From the NCBI RefSeq assembly GCF_028553725.1, contig NZ_CP067124.1:124001-188000 (forward strand): a DNA stretch of 64,000 bases, given 5' to 3'. Source of the stretch: Paracoccus alcaliphilus (GTDB lineage Bacteria; Pseudomonadota; Alphaproteobacteria; Rhodobacterales; Rhodobacteraceae). The translations under genes were made by a program, and so were the position numbers. Shown here one piece after another: positions 29,151 to 39,353 of the stretch (positions within the stretch are counted from its first letter, which is position 1; every line of letters starts with the position of its first letter). The notes beneath the pieces are model-generated. The model had not been told where the DNA came from, did no database searches, and saw only the letters and a list, made by a program, of their open reading frames with translations.

Positions 29151-30404
29151 TCAATGCGCGACGGCAGCGGCGGCGGCTTCGTCGATCAGCCGCCCGGTGC
29201 GGAAGCGTTCCAGCGTGAAGGGCGCGTTGATCGGGTGCGGCTCATTCTTGGCGATGGTCCAGGCAAAGGTATGCGCGGCCCCCGGCGTGGCCTTGAACCC
29301 GCCCGTGCCCCAGCCGCAATTGACGTAAAGCCCCTCGACCGGCGTCTTGCCCAGAATGGCGGAACGGTCGGGCGTCACATCCACGATGCCGCCCCATTTG
29401 CGCAGCATCCGCATCCGGTTGAAGATCGGAAAGACCTCGACGATGGCTGCAACGGTGTGTTCGATCAGCGGCAGCCCGCCGCGCTGGCTGTAGCTGGTAT
29501 ATTGGTCGGTGCCCGAGCCGATCACCAACTCTCCCTTGTCGGACTGGCTGATATAGGCGTGAACGGCGTTCGACATCACCACGCAAGGGAAACAGGGCTT
29601 CACCGGCTCGCTGACCAGCGCCTGCAACGGATAGCTTTCCAGCGGCAGCCGCACATCGGCGGTCTGCATCACGACCGAGGTGTGACCGGCCGCCGAAACC
29701 GCGACCTTCCTCGCGCGGATGAAGCCCTTGGCCGTCTCGACCCCCGCGACCGAGCCATCGGGATTGCGCCGGATCGCGGTCACCGGGCAGTTCTGGATGA
29801 TATCGACGCCGCGCATCGCCGCGCCCCGGGCATAGCCCCATGCAACCGCATCATGCCGCGCCGTGCCCGCGCGTTCCTGCAACGCGCCGCCCATCACCGG
29901 GTAACGCGCATCGGGCGCGATGTTCAGCGGCGGGCAGTATTCCTTGCATTCCTGCGTCGTCAGCCAGCGGTTATCGACGCCGTTCAGCCGGTTGGAATGG
30001 ATGTGCCGCTTGAAGCTTTGCACGTCATGGACGTTATGGGCCAGCATCAGCACGCCGCGCCGCGAATACATGACGTTATAGTTCAGCTCCTGGCTCAGCC
30101 CCTCCCACAGATCGACCGCATGGTCGAACAGCCGCGCGCTTTCGTCATAGAGATAGTTCGAGCGGATGATGGTGGTATTGCGCCCCGTGTTACCGCCGCC
30201 CAGCCAGCCCTTGTCGATCACAGCGACATTGGTGATGCCGTGCTGCTTGGCCAGATAATAGGCCGCGCCCAGCCCGTGCCCGCCCGCGCCGACGATCACC
30301 ACGTCATATTCGGCCTTGGGCTGACTGTCCGGCCATTGCTCGGTCCAGTGCTTGTGCCCGGTCAGGGCGTTCTTCAAAAGTGAAAATGCGCTGAAGCGTG
30401 TCAT
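29151..30404 (-). CDS. soxB: Sarcosine oxidase beta subunit
   Basis: Catalytic flavoprotein subunit, 417 residues, with an N-terminal FAD motif ('DVVIVGAGGHGLGAAYYLA'); it also carries covalent FMN in this family. First gene of the seven-gene operon soxBDAG-glyA-sdaA-purU. I chose the ATG giving 'MTRFSAFSLLKNALTG', typical of the family, not one 33 bases upstream. The ribosome site is weak. Promoter must lie in the 113 bases between this gene and the AraC-type gene upstream on the same strand; no clear repeats were seen there. Confidence 0.97.
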   Translation of the reverse strand: MTRFSAFSLLKNALTGHKHWTEQWPDSQPKAEYDVVIVGAGGHGLGAAYYLAKQHGITNVAVIDKGWLGGGNTGRNTTIIRSNYLYDESARLFDHAVDLWEGLSQELNYNVMYSRRGVLMLAHNVHDVQSFKRHIHSNRLNGVDNRWLTTQECKEYCPPLNIAPDARYPVMGGALQERAGTARHDAVAWGYARGAAMRGVDIIQNCPVTAIRRNPDGSVAGVETAKGFIRARKVAVSAAGHTSVVMQTADVRLPLESYPLQALVSEPVKPCFPCVVMSNAVHAYISQSDKGELVIGSGTDQYTSYSQRGGLPLIEHTVAAIVEVFPIFNRMRMLRKWGGIVDVTPDRSAILGKTPVEGLYVNCGWGTGGFKATPGAAHTFAWTIAKNEPHPINAPFTLERFRTGRLIDEAAAAAVAH

Positions 30405-30517
30405 GTGCGGTTCGCCCGTTGAGTATCCCGGCCTCAACCTAGCGCCCTGACCCTGCGTTATCAGAGGATGTTTGCGTCACTCAAGCGTAACAATGCGCCG
30501 GTCGGGTGGAATCCCGA

Positions 30518-31579
30518 TCAGCCGCCGTCGCGCGCCATCGGCCAGTCAGCGGTGTCCTGACGCCGGAACTCTGCCGGGCTTTGGCCGGTCCAGCGCCGGA
30601 ACGCGCGGCTGAAGCTGGATTCGTTGCGGTATCCGGCCAGATGCGCCACCCGCTTGATCGGCAATTCCCTGCGGCGCAGCAGCTCGGCGGCGCGCAGCCT
30701 GCGCGTCCGCGCCTTGAGCTCCAGAAGCGAGGTCCCCTCTTCCATCAGCCCCCGCTGAAGGCTGCGGACCGAGATTCCCAGCTGCCCGGCAATTGCCCCC
30801 GCGTCGGGTTCGGCGGCACTGGCGGCGCGGATCAGCAACCCCTCGACCTGCCGCGACAGGGGCCGGTCCTGCCGGTAGATTCGCGCCATCAGATGGATCG
30901 GGTTCTGCAACATCTGCCGCAGCGCCTCGTCGTCGCGCAGGATGGGCAGGCGCAGCCACGCCGCGTCGAAAACGATCCCGGCCTGCGGGGCGTCAAAGCC
31001 GATCCGCCCCGGAAACATCCGCCTGAACGCTTCGGCATAGGGCGGGGCGGCAAAGGGGAACTGCACCTCGGTCAGCAGGATGCGGTCGTCGGTCAGCCAG
31101 CAGGCGATGCCGTGCAGATTGCGCAGCAGGCTGACAAGGCAGAACGGCCGCAGATCGCCCAGATCAGCGGTTTCGTGAACCGAGATGATGGCGTGTCCGT
31201 CCAGCGTCCGCGGGGTCAGGGCGATATCGCCGGTCAGCAGGTTGTGATGGCGGCACCAGCGGCGCAGCGCCACCCCCAGCGTGGGCGAGGACAGCGAGGC
31301 CCGCAGGATCATCCCATAGCTGCCCCAGGGCAAAGGCCGCGAGAACCAGCCCAGCCCCTCGTCGTCCAGTTCCCGCATGGCGCGGGCGGCCAGTTCCTCG
31401 AACGGGCCGATGGCGACATGGCCGACGGGGTCGCGCAGATCGACCCCCCTTATCCCGGCGGCTTGCAGGGCCGGGGCCGGATCGACGCCGCGCTTTTCAT
31501 AGGCCCGCAGGATCGCCTGCACGAAAGCAACCGGCGTTTCGCCGCGTGTCAGGCTTTTGCGCATCGGCGGGTCCATCAT
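30518..31579 (-). CDS. AraC-type regulator of leucine/isovalerate genes (probable)
   Basis: About 353 residues, with an N-terminal arabinose-binding-like domain of the OruR/PF12625 type (about 25-220) and a C-terminal AraC DNA-binding domain ('[20 protein letters not shown]' and '[19 protein letters not shown]'). It is divergent from ivd-liuB-liuD-mvaB-liuC, so control of isovalerate or leucine breakdown is the likely job (inference); it is also just upstream of soxB on the same strand and could affect that operon. Start is uncertain: ATGs at 31579, 31576 and 31564 all lack a strong ribosome site. Confidence 0.82.
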   Translation of the reverse strand: MMDPPMRKSLTRGETPVAFVQAILRAYEKRGVDPAPALQAAGIRGVDLRDPVGHVAIGPFEELAARAMRELDDEGLGWFSRPLPWGSYGMILRASLSSPTLGVALRRWCRHHNLLTGDIALTPRTLDGHAIISVHETADLGDLRPFCLVSLLRNLHGIACWLTDDRILLTEVQFPFAAPPYAEAFRRMFPGRIGFDAPQAGIVFDAAWLRLPILRDDEALRQMLQNPIHLMARIYRQDRPLSRQVEGLLIRAASAAEPDAGAIAGQLGISVRSLQRGLMEEGTSLLELKARTRRLRAAELLRRRELPIKRVAHLAGYRNESSFSRAFRRWTGQSPAEFRRQDTADWPMARDGG

Positions 31580-31605
31580 GGCGCATTCTGCACAGAAACT
31601 GGCGT

Positions 31606-31617
31606 CGATTGCAATCG
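31606..31617. promoter_or_regulatory. 12-bp palindrome in regulator-ivd divergent region
   Basis: CGATTGCAATCG is a perfect palindrome 27 bases upstream of the AraC-type start and about 118 before ivd. A possible operator for the divergent pair; the binder is unknown. Confidence 0.35.
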
Positions 31618-31734
31618 CGCGCGCGTTACAATGGCGCCACAATCGGCAGGGAACAGCGCCGCCCAGCGGCCCCTGCCCTGTGCCGGATACCACAGATTCC
31701 GCGCGGTCGATGTGCCGGGCCAAGGGAGGAAAGC

Positions 31735-32901
31735 ATGTTCAACGCCGTGATGAATTTCGGTCTGGGCGAGGAAATCGAGGCTTTGCGCGATACCGTACGC
31801 CGCTTTGCCGAGGACGAGATCGCGCCGCGCGCCGCAGCGATCGACGCCGATAACGAATTTCCCGCCGATCTGTGGCGCAAGTTCGGCGATCTGGGCCTGC
31901 TGGGCATCACCGTACCGGAAGAGGATGGCGGCACCGGCATGGGTTATCTGGCCCATTGCGTCGCGCTGGAGGAAATCAGCCGTGCCTCGGCCTCGGTCGG
32001 ACTGTCCTATGGCGCGCATTCCAACCTGTGCGTGAACCAGATGCGGCGCTGGGGAACCGAGGCGCAAAAGGCGAAATACCTGCCCGGCCTGATCTCGGGC
32101 GATCATGTCGGCGCGCTGGCCATGTCCGAACCGGGCGCCGGGTCCGATGTGGTCAGCATGAAGCTGCGCGCCCGGTCCGACGGCAACGACCATTATGTGT
32201 TGAACGGCAACAAGATGTGGATCACCAACGGCCCCGACGCCAATACGCTGATCGTCTATGCCAAGACCGACCCCGAGGCCGGGCCGCGCGGCATCACCGC
32301 CTTCATCATCGAGCGCGGAATGGAAGGGTTTTCCACCGCGCAGAAGCTGGACAAGCTGGGGATGCGCGGCTCGAACACCTGCGAGCTGGTGTTTCAGGAT
32401 TGCCGCGTCCCCGCCGAGAACGTGCTGGGAGAGGTCGGGTGCGGCGTCAATGTGCTGATGTCGGGGCTGGATTACGAACGCGTCGTGCTGGCGGCCGGCC
32501 CCCTTGGGATCATGGCGGCGGCAATGGATATCGTCATCCCCTATGTCCATCAGCGCGAGCAGTTCGGCCAGCCGATCGGCAGCTTCCAGCTGATGCAGGC
32601 CAAGCTGGCCGACATGTACACCACGATGAATGCCTGCCGCGCCTATGTCTATGCCGTGGCCTCGGCCTGCGACCGGGGCGAGACGACGCGACAGGACAGC
32701 GCAGGCTGCATCCTCTATGCCGCCGAAAAGGCGACGCAGGTGGCGCTGGAGGCGATCCAGTGTCTGGGCGGCAACGGCTATATCAACGAATTCGCCACCG
32801 GGCGGCTGCTGCGCGATGCCAAGCTGTACGAGATCGGCGCCGGCACCTCGGAAATCCGCCGGATGCTGATCGGGCGCGAACTTTTCGGCCAGACGAAGTG
32901 A
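31735..32901 (+). CDS. ivd: Isovaleryl-CoA dehydrogenase
   Basis: FAD-dependent acyl-CoA dehydrogenase that makes 3-methylcrotonyl-CoA from isovaleryl-CoA in leucine breakdown, 388 residues. Visible are '[16 protein letters not shown]' and '[10 protein letters not shown]' of the FAD domain, and Glu248 in '[13 protein letters not shown]', the position of the catalytic base that is specific to isovaleryl-CoA dehydrogenases. Most other acyl-CoA dehydrogenases carry it near the C-terminus instead. AAGGGAGGA supports the start. First gene of the operon with the methylcrotonyl-CoA carboxylase genes. Confidence 0.96.
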   Translation: MFNAVMNFGLGEEIEALRDTVRRFAEDEIAPRAAAIDADNEFPADLWRKFGDLGLLGITVPEEDGGTGMGYLAHCVALEEISRASASVGLSYGAHSNLCVNQMRRWGTEAQKAKYLPGLISGDHVGALAMSEPGAGSDVVSMKLRARSDGNDHYVLNGNKMWITNGPDANTLIVYAKTDPEAGPRGITAFIIERGMEGFSTAQKLDKLGMRGSNTCELVFQDCRVPAENVLGEVGCGVNVLMSGLDYERVVLAAGPLGIMAAAMDIVIPYVHQREQFGQPIGSFQLMQAKLADMYTTMNACRAYVYAVASACDRGETTRQDSAGCILYAAEKATQVALEAIQCLGGNGYINEFATGRLLRDAKLYEIGAGTSEIRRMLIGRELFGQTK

Positions 32902-32908
32902 GGCCGCA

Positions 32909-34516
32909 ATGACCCGTTTGATCACGAAAATCCTGCCCGGCAGTCCCGAATTCGCCCAGAATGCCGCACGCATGACTGGTTTCATCGACGACATCGCCGC
33001 GCTGGCCGACAAGACCATGCTGGGCGGCGAGGAAAAATCCCGCGCCCGCCATATCGCGCGGGGCAAGCTGCTGCCGCGCGAAAGGGTGACGCGGCTTCTG
33101 GACCCCGGCAGCCCGTTTCTGGAACTGGGGCTGTTCGCGGCGCATGATGTCTATGACACCGAGATCCCGGCGGCGGGCGTGATCGGCGGCATTGGCCGGG
33201 TCGCGGGGCGCGACTGCATGATCCTGTGCAACGACGCCACGGTGAAAGGCGGCACCTATTTCCCGCTGAGCGTCAAGAAACACCTGCGCGCACAAGAGAT
33301 CGCCGAGGAAAACCGCCTGCCCTGCATCTATCTGGTCGATAGCGGCGGCGCGAACCTGCCCAATCAGGACGAGGTCTTTCCCGACCGCGACCATTTCGGG
33401 CGCATCTTCTATAATCAGGCCCGGATGAGCGCGAAGGGCATCACCCAGATCGCCGTGGTCATGGGGTCCTGCACGGCGGGCGGCGCCTATGTTCCGGCGA
33501 TGAGCGATCAGACCATCATCGTCAAGGAACAGGGCACCATCTTTCTGGCCGGTCCGCCGCTGGTCAAGGAGGCCACCGGAGAGATCGTCGATGCCGAATC
33601 CCTTGGCGGCGGCGACACCCATACCCGGCTGTCGGGCGTGGCCGACTATCTGGCCGAAAACGACGCCCATGCGCTGGCCCTGGCGCGGCAGGCGGTGGCC
33701 AACCTTGGCCCCGCGCCCGCGCCTTCCATCGCGCTGCGTGCCCCCGTGCCCCCCGCGCTGGATCCGGCCGAGATTCCGGGCGTGATCCCCGCCGACACCA
33801 AGACCCCCTATGACATCCGCGAGATCATCGGCCGCATCGTCGATGGCTCGGATTTCGAAGAGTTCAAAGAGCGTTTCGGCACCACGCTGGTCTGCGGCTT
33901 TGCCCATATCGACGGCGTCCCTGTCGGCATCATCGCCAATAACGGCGTGCTGTTTTCCGAAAGCTCGCAGAAGGGGGCGCATTTCATCGAGCTGTGCTGC
34001 CAGCGCAAGACGCCGCTGCTGTTCTTGCAGAATATCACCGGCTTCATGGTCGGCTCGAAATACGAGGCCGGGGGCATCGCCCGCGACGGGGCCAAGCTGG
34101 TTGCGGCCGTCTCTACCGCCGCGGTGCCCAAGGTGACGGTGATTATCGGCGGATCGTTCGGGGCGGGCAATTACGGCATGTGCGGTCGCGCCTTCGGGCC
34201 GCGTTTCCTGTGGATGTGGCCCAATGCCCGGATCGCGGTCATGGGCGGCGAACAGGCGGCGGGCGTGCTGGCCACCGTGCGTCGCGGAGCCATCGAATCG
34301 CGCGGCGGATCATGGAGCCCCGAAGAAGAGGCCGCCTTCAAGCAACCCATGCTGGAGCAGTTCGAGGCGCAGTCGCATCCGCTCTATGCCTCGGCGCGGC
34401 TGTGGGACGATGGCATCATCGACCCCCGCACCACCCGCGATGTCGTGGCGCTGTCGCTGCGTGCGGCGCTGAATGCTCCGGTCGAGGAAACGCGCTTTGG
34501 CGTGTTCCGCATGTAA
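32909..34516 (+). CDS. liuB: Methylcrotonyl-CoA carboxylase, carboxyltransferase subunit
   Basis: Beta subunit of biotin-dependent 3-methylcrotonyl-CoA carboxylase, 535 residues, the usual length. Crotonase-fold carboxyltransferase halves with '[17 protein letters not shown]', '[16 protein letters not shown]' and, in the second half, '[19 protein letters not shown]' and '[11 protein letters not shown]'. It transfers CO2 from carboxybiotin on LiuD to 3-methylcrotonyl-CoA. Seven bases after ivd and ten before liuD. Confidence 0.97.
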   Translation: MTRLITKILPGSPEFAQNAARMTGFIDDIAALADKTMLGGEEKSRARHIARGKLLPRERVTRLLDPGSPFLELGLFAAHDVYDTEIPAAGVIGGIGRVAGRDCMILCNDATVKGGTYFPLSVKKHLRAQEIAEENRLPCIYLVDSGGANLPNQDEVFPDRDHFGRIFYNQARMSAKGITQIAVVMGSCTAGGAYVPAMSDQTIIVKEQGTIFLAGPPLVKEATGEIVDAESLGGGDTHTRLSGVADYLAENDAHALALARQAVANLGPAPAPSIALRAPVPPALDPAEIPGVIPADTKTPYDIREIIGRIVDGSDFEEFKERFGTTLVCGFAHIDGVPVGIIANNGVLFSESSQKGAHFIELCCQRKTPLLFLQNITGFMVGSKYEAGGIARDGAKLVAAVSTAAVPKVTVIIGGSFGAGNYGMCGRAFGPRFLWMWPNARIAVMGGEQAAGVLATVRRGAIESRGGSWSPEEEAAFKQPMLEQFEAQSHPLYASARLWDDGIIDPRTTRDVVALSLRAALNAPVEETRFGVFRM

Positions 34517-34526
34517 GGGAACCACC

Positions 34527-36527
34527 ATGTTTGCGAAAATCCTGATCGCCAATCGCGGAGAAATCGCCTGCCGCGTCATCGACACCGCCCGCAAGATGGG
34601 CATTACCACCGTCGCGGTCTATTCCGACGCCGATGCGGAATCGCGCCACCGGATTCTGGCGGATGAGGCCGTCCATATCGGCCCCGCCCCGGTTTCCGAC
34701 AGCTATCTGAAGGGCGACCGGATCATTCAGGCGGCGCTGGACAGCGGCGCTCAGGCGATCCATCCCGGCTATGGCTTCCTGTCCGAAAACCCCGATTTCG
34801 TCGCCGCGGTCGAGGCGGCGGGCCTGACCTTCATCGGCCCCTCGGCGGCGTCGATCCGCGCGATGGGGCTGAAGGATGCGGCCAAGGCGCTGATGGTCAA
34901 GGCCGGGGTGCCGGTCGTGCCCGGCTATCACGGCGAACGGCAGGACGCCGATTTTCTGGCCGCCGAGGCCGACAAGATCGGCTATCCGGTGCTGATCAAG
35001 GCCCGCGCGGGCGGCGGCGGCAAGGGGATGCGGCTGGTCAACGACCCCGCCGATTTCGCCGCCGCGCTGGAGGGTGCGCAGCGCGAGGGCCAGTCCAGCT
35101 TTGGCGACAGCGCGGTGCTGATCGAGAAATACATCACCACCCCGCGCCATATCGAGGTGCAGGTCTTTGGCGACCGTCACGGCAACACCGTCCATCTGTA
35201 TGAGCGTGACTGTTCGCTGCAACGCCGCCACCAGAAGGTGATCGAAGAGGCCCCCGCCCCCGACATGCCGCCCGAGGTCCGCGCGGCGATGACCGAAGCG
35301 GCGGTGCAGGCCGCCCGCGCAGTCGATTACCACAATGCGGGCACGATCGAATTCATCGTCGATGGCTCCGGCCCGCTGCGCCCGGACGGGTTCTGGTTCA
35401 TGGAGATGAACACCCGCCTGCAAGTCGAACATCCCGTGACCGAGGCGGTGACCGGCCTCGATCTGGTCGAATGGCAGTTGCGTGTCGCGGCGGGTGAGCC
35501 GCTGCCGCTGTCCCAGGACCAGATCGGGCTGAACGGCCATGCCTTCGAGGCGCGGATCTATGCCGAGGATCCGGCGCGGGATTTCCTGCCCGCGCCCGGC
35601 CCGCTGCTGCATGTCAGTTTCCCCGATGGCGCGCGGATAGATACCGGCGTGCGGGGCGGCGACCGCATCAGCGCGCATTACGATCCGATGATCGCAAAGG
35701 TGACCACCCATGCCGCCAGCCGGTCCGAGGCGCTGTTCCGCCTGCGTCAGGCGCTTGGCCGCACCCATATCGCCGGAACCGCGACCAATCTGGGCTTTCT
35801 TCAGGCGCTGTGTCTGGACGACGACTTCGCCTCGGGGCGGATGGATACCGGGCTGATCGGGCGCAAGCAGGACACGCTGACCCATGTGCCAGCGCCCGAC
35901 GACGCGGCGGTGCTGTTTGCCGCGATGGCGGCGCTGGATCTGGACCCGGCGCGGCCGCGTTTCGGGTTCCGGCTGTGGGGCTCGGCCAGCCGCCGGGTCG
36001 AGCTGGTCTCGGACGGCCAGCTTGTCGCCCGCGATCTGCGGCTGCTGGGCCCCGGCCATATCGCGGTCGAGGATGGCGATACCGCCACCGAATTCGAGGC
36101 AGTCTCGGTCAGCGCCGACGGGATGCGCGCGCGATGCGGCGGGCGCAACCTGCTGGCCCGCGTGGCGCGGATCGGCGGGGCCGTGTCGGTGCTGCTGGAC
36201 GGGCGGATCACCGATTTCGCGATCATCGACCCGCTGGCGGTCGAGGCGACGGGCGGGGCGGCGGAAAACCGCATCACCGCGCCGATGACCGGGCTTGTGC
36301 GCTCGGTGCCGGTGCAGCCGGGCAGCAAGGTCGGGCGCGGCGATATCCTTGTCGTGCTGGAGGCGATGAAGATGGAACACAGCCTGCGCGCCGCCACCGA
36401 CGGCACCATCGAGGCGGTTCATTGCGCCGTGGGCGACAATGTCGGTGACGGCGCCCTGCTGGTCGAATTCGCCCCCGCCGATCCGCAACCCGACGGCGAA
36501 TCCCACAGCGAGAATGCCAATGTCTGA
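34527..36527 (+). CDS. liuD: Methylcrotonyl-CoA carboxylase, biotin subunit
   Basis: Alpha subunit of the carboxylase, 666 residues: biotin carboxylase N-domain ('MFAKILIANRGEIACRVI'), ATP-grasp with the Gly-rich loop GGGGKG at 162-167, and a C-terminal biotinyl domain with 'EAMKMEH', the biotinylated residue being Lys615. Between about 470 and 590 lies the linker that contacts LiuB. It overlaps mvaB by 8 bases. Propionyl-CoA carboxylase alpha is similar, but the neighbours ivd, liuB and mvaB settle the substrate. Confidence 0.97.
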   Translation: MFAKILIANRGEIACRVIDTARKMGITTVAVYSDADAESRHRILADEAVHIGPAPVSDSYLKGDRIIQAALDSGAQAIHPGYGFLSENPDFVAAVEAAGLTFIGPSAASIRAMGLKDAAKALMVKAGVPVVPGYHGERQDADFLAAEADKIGYPVLIKARAGGGGKGMRLVNDPADFAAALEGAQREGQSSFGDSAVLIEKYITTPRHIEVQVFGDRHGNTVHLYERDCSLQRRHQKVIEEAPAPDMPPEVRAAMTEAAVQAARAVDYHNAGTIEFIVDGSGPLRPDGFWFMEMNTRLQVEHPVTEAVTGLDLVEWQLRVAAGEPLPLSQDQIGLNGHAFEARIYAEDPARDFLPAPGPLLHVSFPDGARIDTGVRGGDRISAHYDPMIAKVTTHAASRSEALFRLRQALGRTHIAGTATNLGFLQALCLDDDFASGRMDTGLIGRKQDTLTHVPAPDDAAVLFAAMAALDLDPARPRFGFRLWGSASRRVELVSDGQLVARDLRLLGPGHIAVEDGDTATEFEAVSVSADGMRARCGGRNLLARVARIGGAVSVLLDGRITDFAIIDPLAVEATGGAAENRITAPMTGLVRSVPVQPGSKVGRGDILVVLEAMKMEHSLRAATDGTIEAVHCAVGDNVGDGALLVEFAPADPQPDGESHSENANV

Positions 36528-37404
36528 TCCGGTCACCATCTATGAGGTCGGCCCGCGTGACGGGTTGCAGAACGAACCGGGCTTCGTCCCGACCGAGGTC
36601 AAGGTCAGGCTGATCGACCTGCTGTCGGAAACCGGACTGCGCCGGATCGAGGCCGCCAGCTTCGTCTCGCCCAGATGGGTGCCGCAGATGGCCGACGCCG
36701 CCGAAGTCATGGCCGGTATCCGCCGCAGGCCCGGCATCCGCTATGCCGCGCTGACCCCGAACCTCAAGGGGTTCGAGGCCGCGCAGGCGGCGGGCGTGGA
36801 TGAGGTCGCGGTCTTTGCCTCGGCCTCGGAAGGGTTCAGCCGCAAGAACATCAACTGCTCGATCGCTGAAAGTCTGGAACGCTTCGCCCCGGTGGCACGG
36901 GCGGCGCAGGCGGCGGGGATATATCTGCGCGGCTATGTGTCCTGCGTGGTCGAATGTCCCTATGACGGCTCGGTCGCGCCCGAGGCCGTGGCCTGGGTCG
37001 CGCAGGCGCTGCTGGACGGTGGCTGCTATGAGGTCTCGCTTGGCGACACCATTGGCCGCGCCACCCCCGAGGCCGTGGACCGGCTGCTGGCGCATCTGAC
37101 CTCGACCATCGACCCGGCGCTGCTGGCCGGGCATTTCCACGACACCGGCGGACATGCGCTGGACAATGTGCAGGTCGCGCTGGACCACGGGTTGCGCACC
37201 TTCGACAGCGCCATCGGCGGTCTGGGCGGTTGCCCCTATGCGCCGGGCGCGCGCGGCAATGTCTCGACCCTGCCGCTGCTCAGGATGCTGGACGATACCG
37301 GCTGGCGGACCGGGCTGGACATCGCGGCGCTGGAACGGGCCGAGGCCTTCATGGCGCAAGAAATCGCCGGAGCCACGAAAGAACCAGTGAAGGGCGGACA
37401 ATGA
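36520..37404 (+). CDS. mvaB: Hydroxymethylglutaryl-CoA lyase
   Basis: Cleaves HMG-CoA to acetoacetate and acetyl-CoA, the last step of leucine breakdown, 294 residues, TIM-barrel of the HMGL-like family. Signature parts: 'YEVGPRDGLQNEPGFVP' at the N-terminus with metal-binding Asp, 'GHFHDTGGHALDN' with metal-binding His, and 'GGLGGCPYAPGARGNV' with the active-site Cys. Overlaps liuD and liuC (ATGA), so the operon is tightly coupled. Confidence 0.97.
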   Translation: MSDPVTIYEVGPRDGLQNEPGFVPTEVKVRLIDLLSETGLRRIEAASFVSPRWVPQMADAAEVMAGIRRRPGIRYAALTPNLKGFEAAQAAGVDEVAVFASASEGFSRKNINCSIAESLERFAPVARAAQAAGIYLRGYVSCVVECPYDGSVAPEAVAWVAQALLDGGCYEVSLGDTIGRATPEAVDRLLAHLTSTIDPALLAGHFHDTGGHALDNVQVALDHGLRTFDSAIGGLGGCPYAPGARGNVSTLPLLRMLDDTGWRTGLDIAALERAEAFMAQEIAGATKEPVKGGQ

Positions 37405-38156
37405 CACAGACGATCCTGATTCAGACCGACAGCGACGGCATCGCGACCATCACCCTGAACCGTCCCGACAAGCATCATGTGATGAACGCCCGGATGATCG
37501 CCGAACTGACCGAGGCGGCGCATGACCTTGGCCATGACGCCAATGTGCGCGCGGTGGTGCTGGCCTCGACCGGGCCCAGCTTTTGCGCCGGGGGCGATCT
37601 GGAATGGATGCGGGCGCAGCAGCAGGCAGACCGCGCCGGCAAGATGGCCGAGGCCGGCCGGCTGTCGGCCATGCTGGCGGCGCTGAACGCCCTGCCCAAG
37701 CCGCTGATCGCGCGGGTGCAGGGCAATGCCTATGGCGGCGGCGTCGGGCTGATCGCGGTCAGCGATATCGCCATCGCCGCCGAGGGCGTGAAGCTGGCGC
37801 TGACCGAGACCCGGCTGGGCCTGATTCCGGCCACCATCGGCCCCTTCGTCGTCGCCCGCATGGGTCAGGGCATGGCGCGGCAGGTGTTCTTTTCCGGCAA
37901 CGGCTTTGACACCGGTTTCGCCCTGCGCGCCGGGCTGCTGCATCAGACCTGCCCCGCCGACAGGCTGGATGAACATGTGCAGCGTCAGGCGCAGGCGGTG
38001 CTGAAGACCGCCCCCGGCGCCGTCGCCGCTGCCAAGGCGCTGTGCCTGTCACTGGGCGGCGACGAGGCCCGCGATATCGAGGCCTCGATCACCGCGCTGG
38101 CCGATTGCTGGGAACGCGACGAGGCGCAAGAGCGTATCCGGGCGTTTCTGGGCTGA
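37401..38156 (+). CDS. liuC: Methylglutaconyl-CoA hydratase (enoyl-CoA hydratase family)
   Basis: Crotonase-family hydratase expected to add water to 3-methylglutaconyl-CoA, giving HMG-CoA, 251 residues. 'FCAGGDLEWM' and 'GNAYGGGVGLIAVSDIAIA' form the oxyanion hole, and 'LTETRLGLIPATIGPFV' carries the acid/base region. With the four upstream genes it completes isovaleryl-CoA to acetoacetate plus acetyl-CoA. The operon ends here, 61 bases before an insertion sequence; no terminator hairpin remains visible. Confidence 0.93.
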   Translation: MTQTILIQTDSDGIATITLNRPDKHHVMNARMIAELTEAAHDLGHDANVRAVVLASTGPSFCAGGDLEWMRAQQQADRAGKMAEAGRLSAMLAALNALPKPLIARVQGNAYGGGVGLIAVSDIAIAAEGVKLALTETRLGLIPATIGPFVVARMGQGMARQVFFSGNGFDTGFALRAGLLHQTCPADRLDEHVQRQAQAVLKTAPGAVAAAKALCLSLGGDEARDIEASITALADCWERDEAQERIRAFLG

Positions 38157-38217
38157 ACCGCCCGGCAGCCATCGGCCCTGATCATCCCGTTGTCTGAACC
38201 ATGCCCGCATCAAAACG

Positions 38218-39308
38218 GGCGTTGTTGCACAAGCCTGACGGCAAGTGATTCACTTTGCGAATCCATGCCGTTAGACGCGCTGCATGAGCAAGCCATCACC
38301 CGCCCGCTATCGCACGACGAACTGGTCCAGCTACAACGCATCGCTGCGCAAGCGGGGGTCGCTGCTGATCTGGGTGGACACGGACATGACCTGGCTTGCG
38401 CCGCGTGATGGGAGGCCTGGGAGGCCAGCGGTGTTTTCCGATGCGGCGATACAGTTCTGCCTGTCGATCAAGGTCCTGTTCAAGCTGCCGCTTCGCCAGA
38501 TCGAGCCAGGTTCCGCCACTGGTTCGAGGAACCTTGGCGAGGCGGGATGGTGGCGAGCCTGCTGAAGCTGGCGGGGCTGGACTGGCCGGTGCCTGACTTT
38601 TTCACGCTGTGCCGCCGACAGAAGACCCTGGCCGTGCAGATCCCCTATCGCCGCGCCGACGGGCCGCTCAACCTGCTGGTCGACAGCACGGGCATCAAGT
38701 TCCTCGGCGACGGCGAATGGCAGGCGCGCAAGCACGGGGTGCAGGGGCGGCGCCAATGGCGCAAGGTGCATCTGGCGATGGACCCGGCCACGTCCGACAT
38801 CCGCGCGGTGGAATTCACCCCTAGCCGTGACGGCGACAGCCCCGTTCTGCCCGACCTACTCGGCCAGATCCCGGCGGACGAGAAGATCGGCACGGTCACC
38901 GCCGACGGCGCCTATGACACGCGCCGCTGCCACACCGCTATCCTCGCGCGTGAGGCCACCCCGATCATTCCGATCCGCAAGAACGGGCGGCTGTGGAAGG
39001 AAGATTGCCCGGCGGCACGCGCCCGAAACGACACCCTGCGCGCCACCCGACATTACGGTCGGGCTTTCTGGAAACGTTGGACTGGATACCACGCCCGCAG
39101 CCGGATCGAGGCGAGGATGCGCTGCCTGAAATCCTTCGGCGAACGCATCATGGCGAGAGACCCGGATCGCCAGACCGCCGAAGTCCACATCCGCGTCGCA
39201 CTCATGAACCGCTTCAACGCCCTCGGCACAGCCGACATCGTCCGCCTAGCCTGAGTTGAGTGGGGGAAGGGGCAGTCACGCCTCAAGCGATAGTTGCGCA
39301 ACAACGCC
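38218..39308 (+). mobile_element. IS5-family (IS903-group) insertion sequence
   Basis: 1091-bp element with terminal inverted repeats GGCGTTGTTGCRCAA (38218-38232 and, inverted, 39294-39308; 14 of 15 identical). It is flanked by a perfect 9-bp direct repeat ATCAAAACG (38209-38217 and 39309-39317), the target-duplication length of the IS903 group. The single transposase gene is disrupted (listed separately). The intact duplication shows it inserted as a unit, in the intergenic space after liuC. Confidence 0.93.
38284..39254 (+). pseudogene. IS903-type transposase, disrupted
   Basis: DDE transposase split into two frames. The first part (38284-38565) encodes the N-terminus up to 'LSIKVLFKLPLRQ'; the second (from 38547) resumes at 'MVASLLKLAGLDWPVPDF' and runs to the end. 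The catalytic Asp in 'LLVDSTGIKFLG', Asp in 'TADGAYDTRR' and Glu in 'HARSRIEARMRCLK' are all in the second part. Between them sit about 40-45 unexpected bases containing an inverted repeat AGGTTCC (38508-38514) and GGAACCT (38528-38534), which shift the frame. I see no slippery site there, so the gene is probably dead. Confidence 0.85.
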
Positions 39309-39353
39309 ATCAAAACGGGGCTTTCATCCCCAGAAAACCGGAATTGCATCCTA

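Noticed and set aside
31609..31632. TTGCAA and TACAAT as a sigma-70 promoter
   Set aside because: The spacer is only 12 bases, too short for a promoter.
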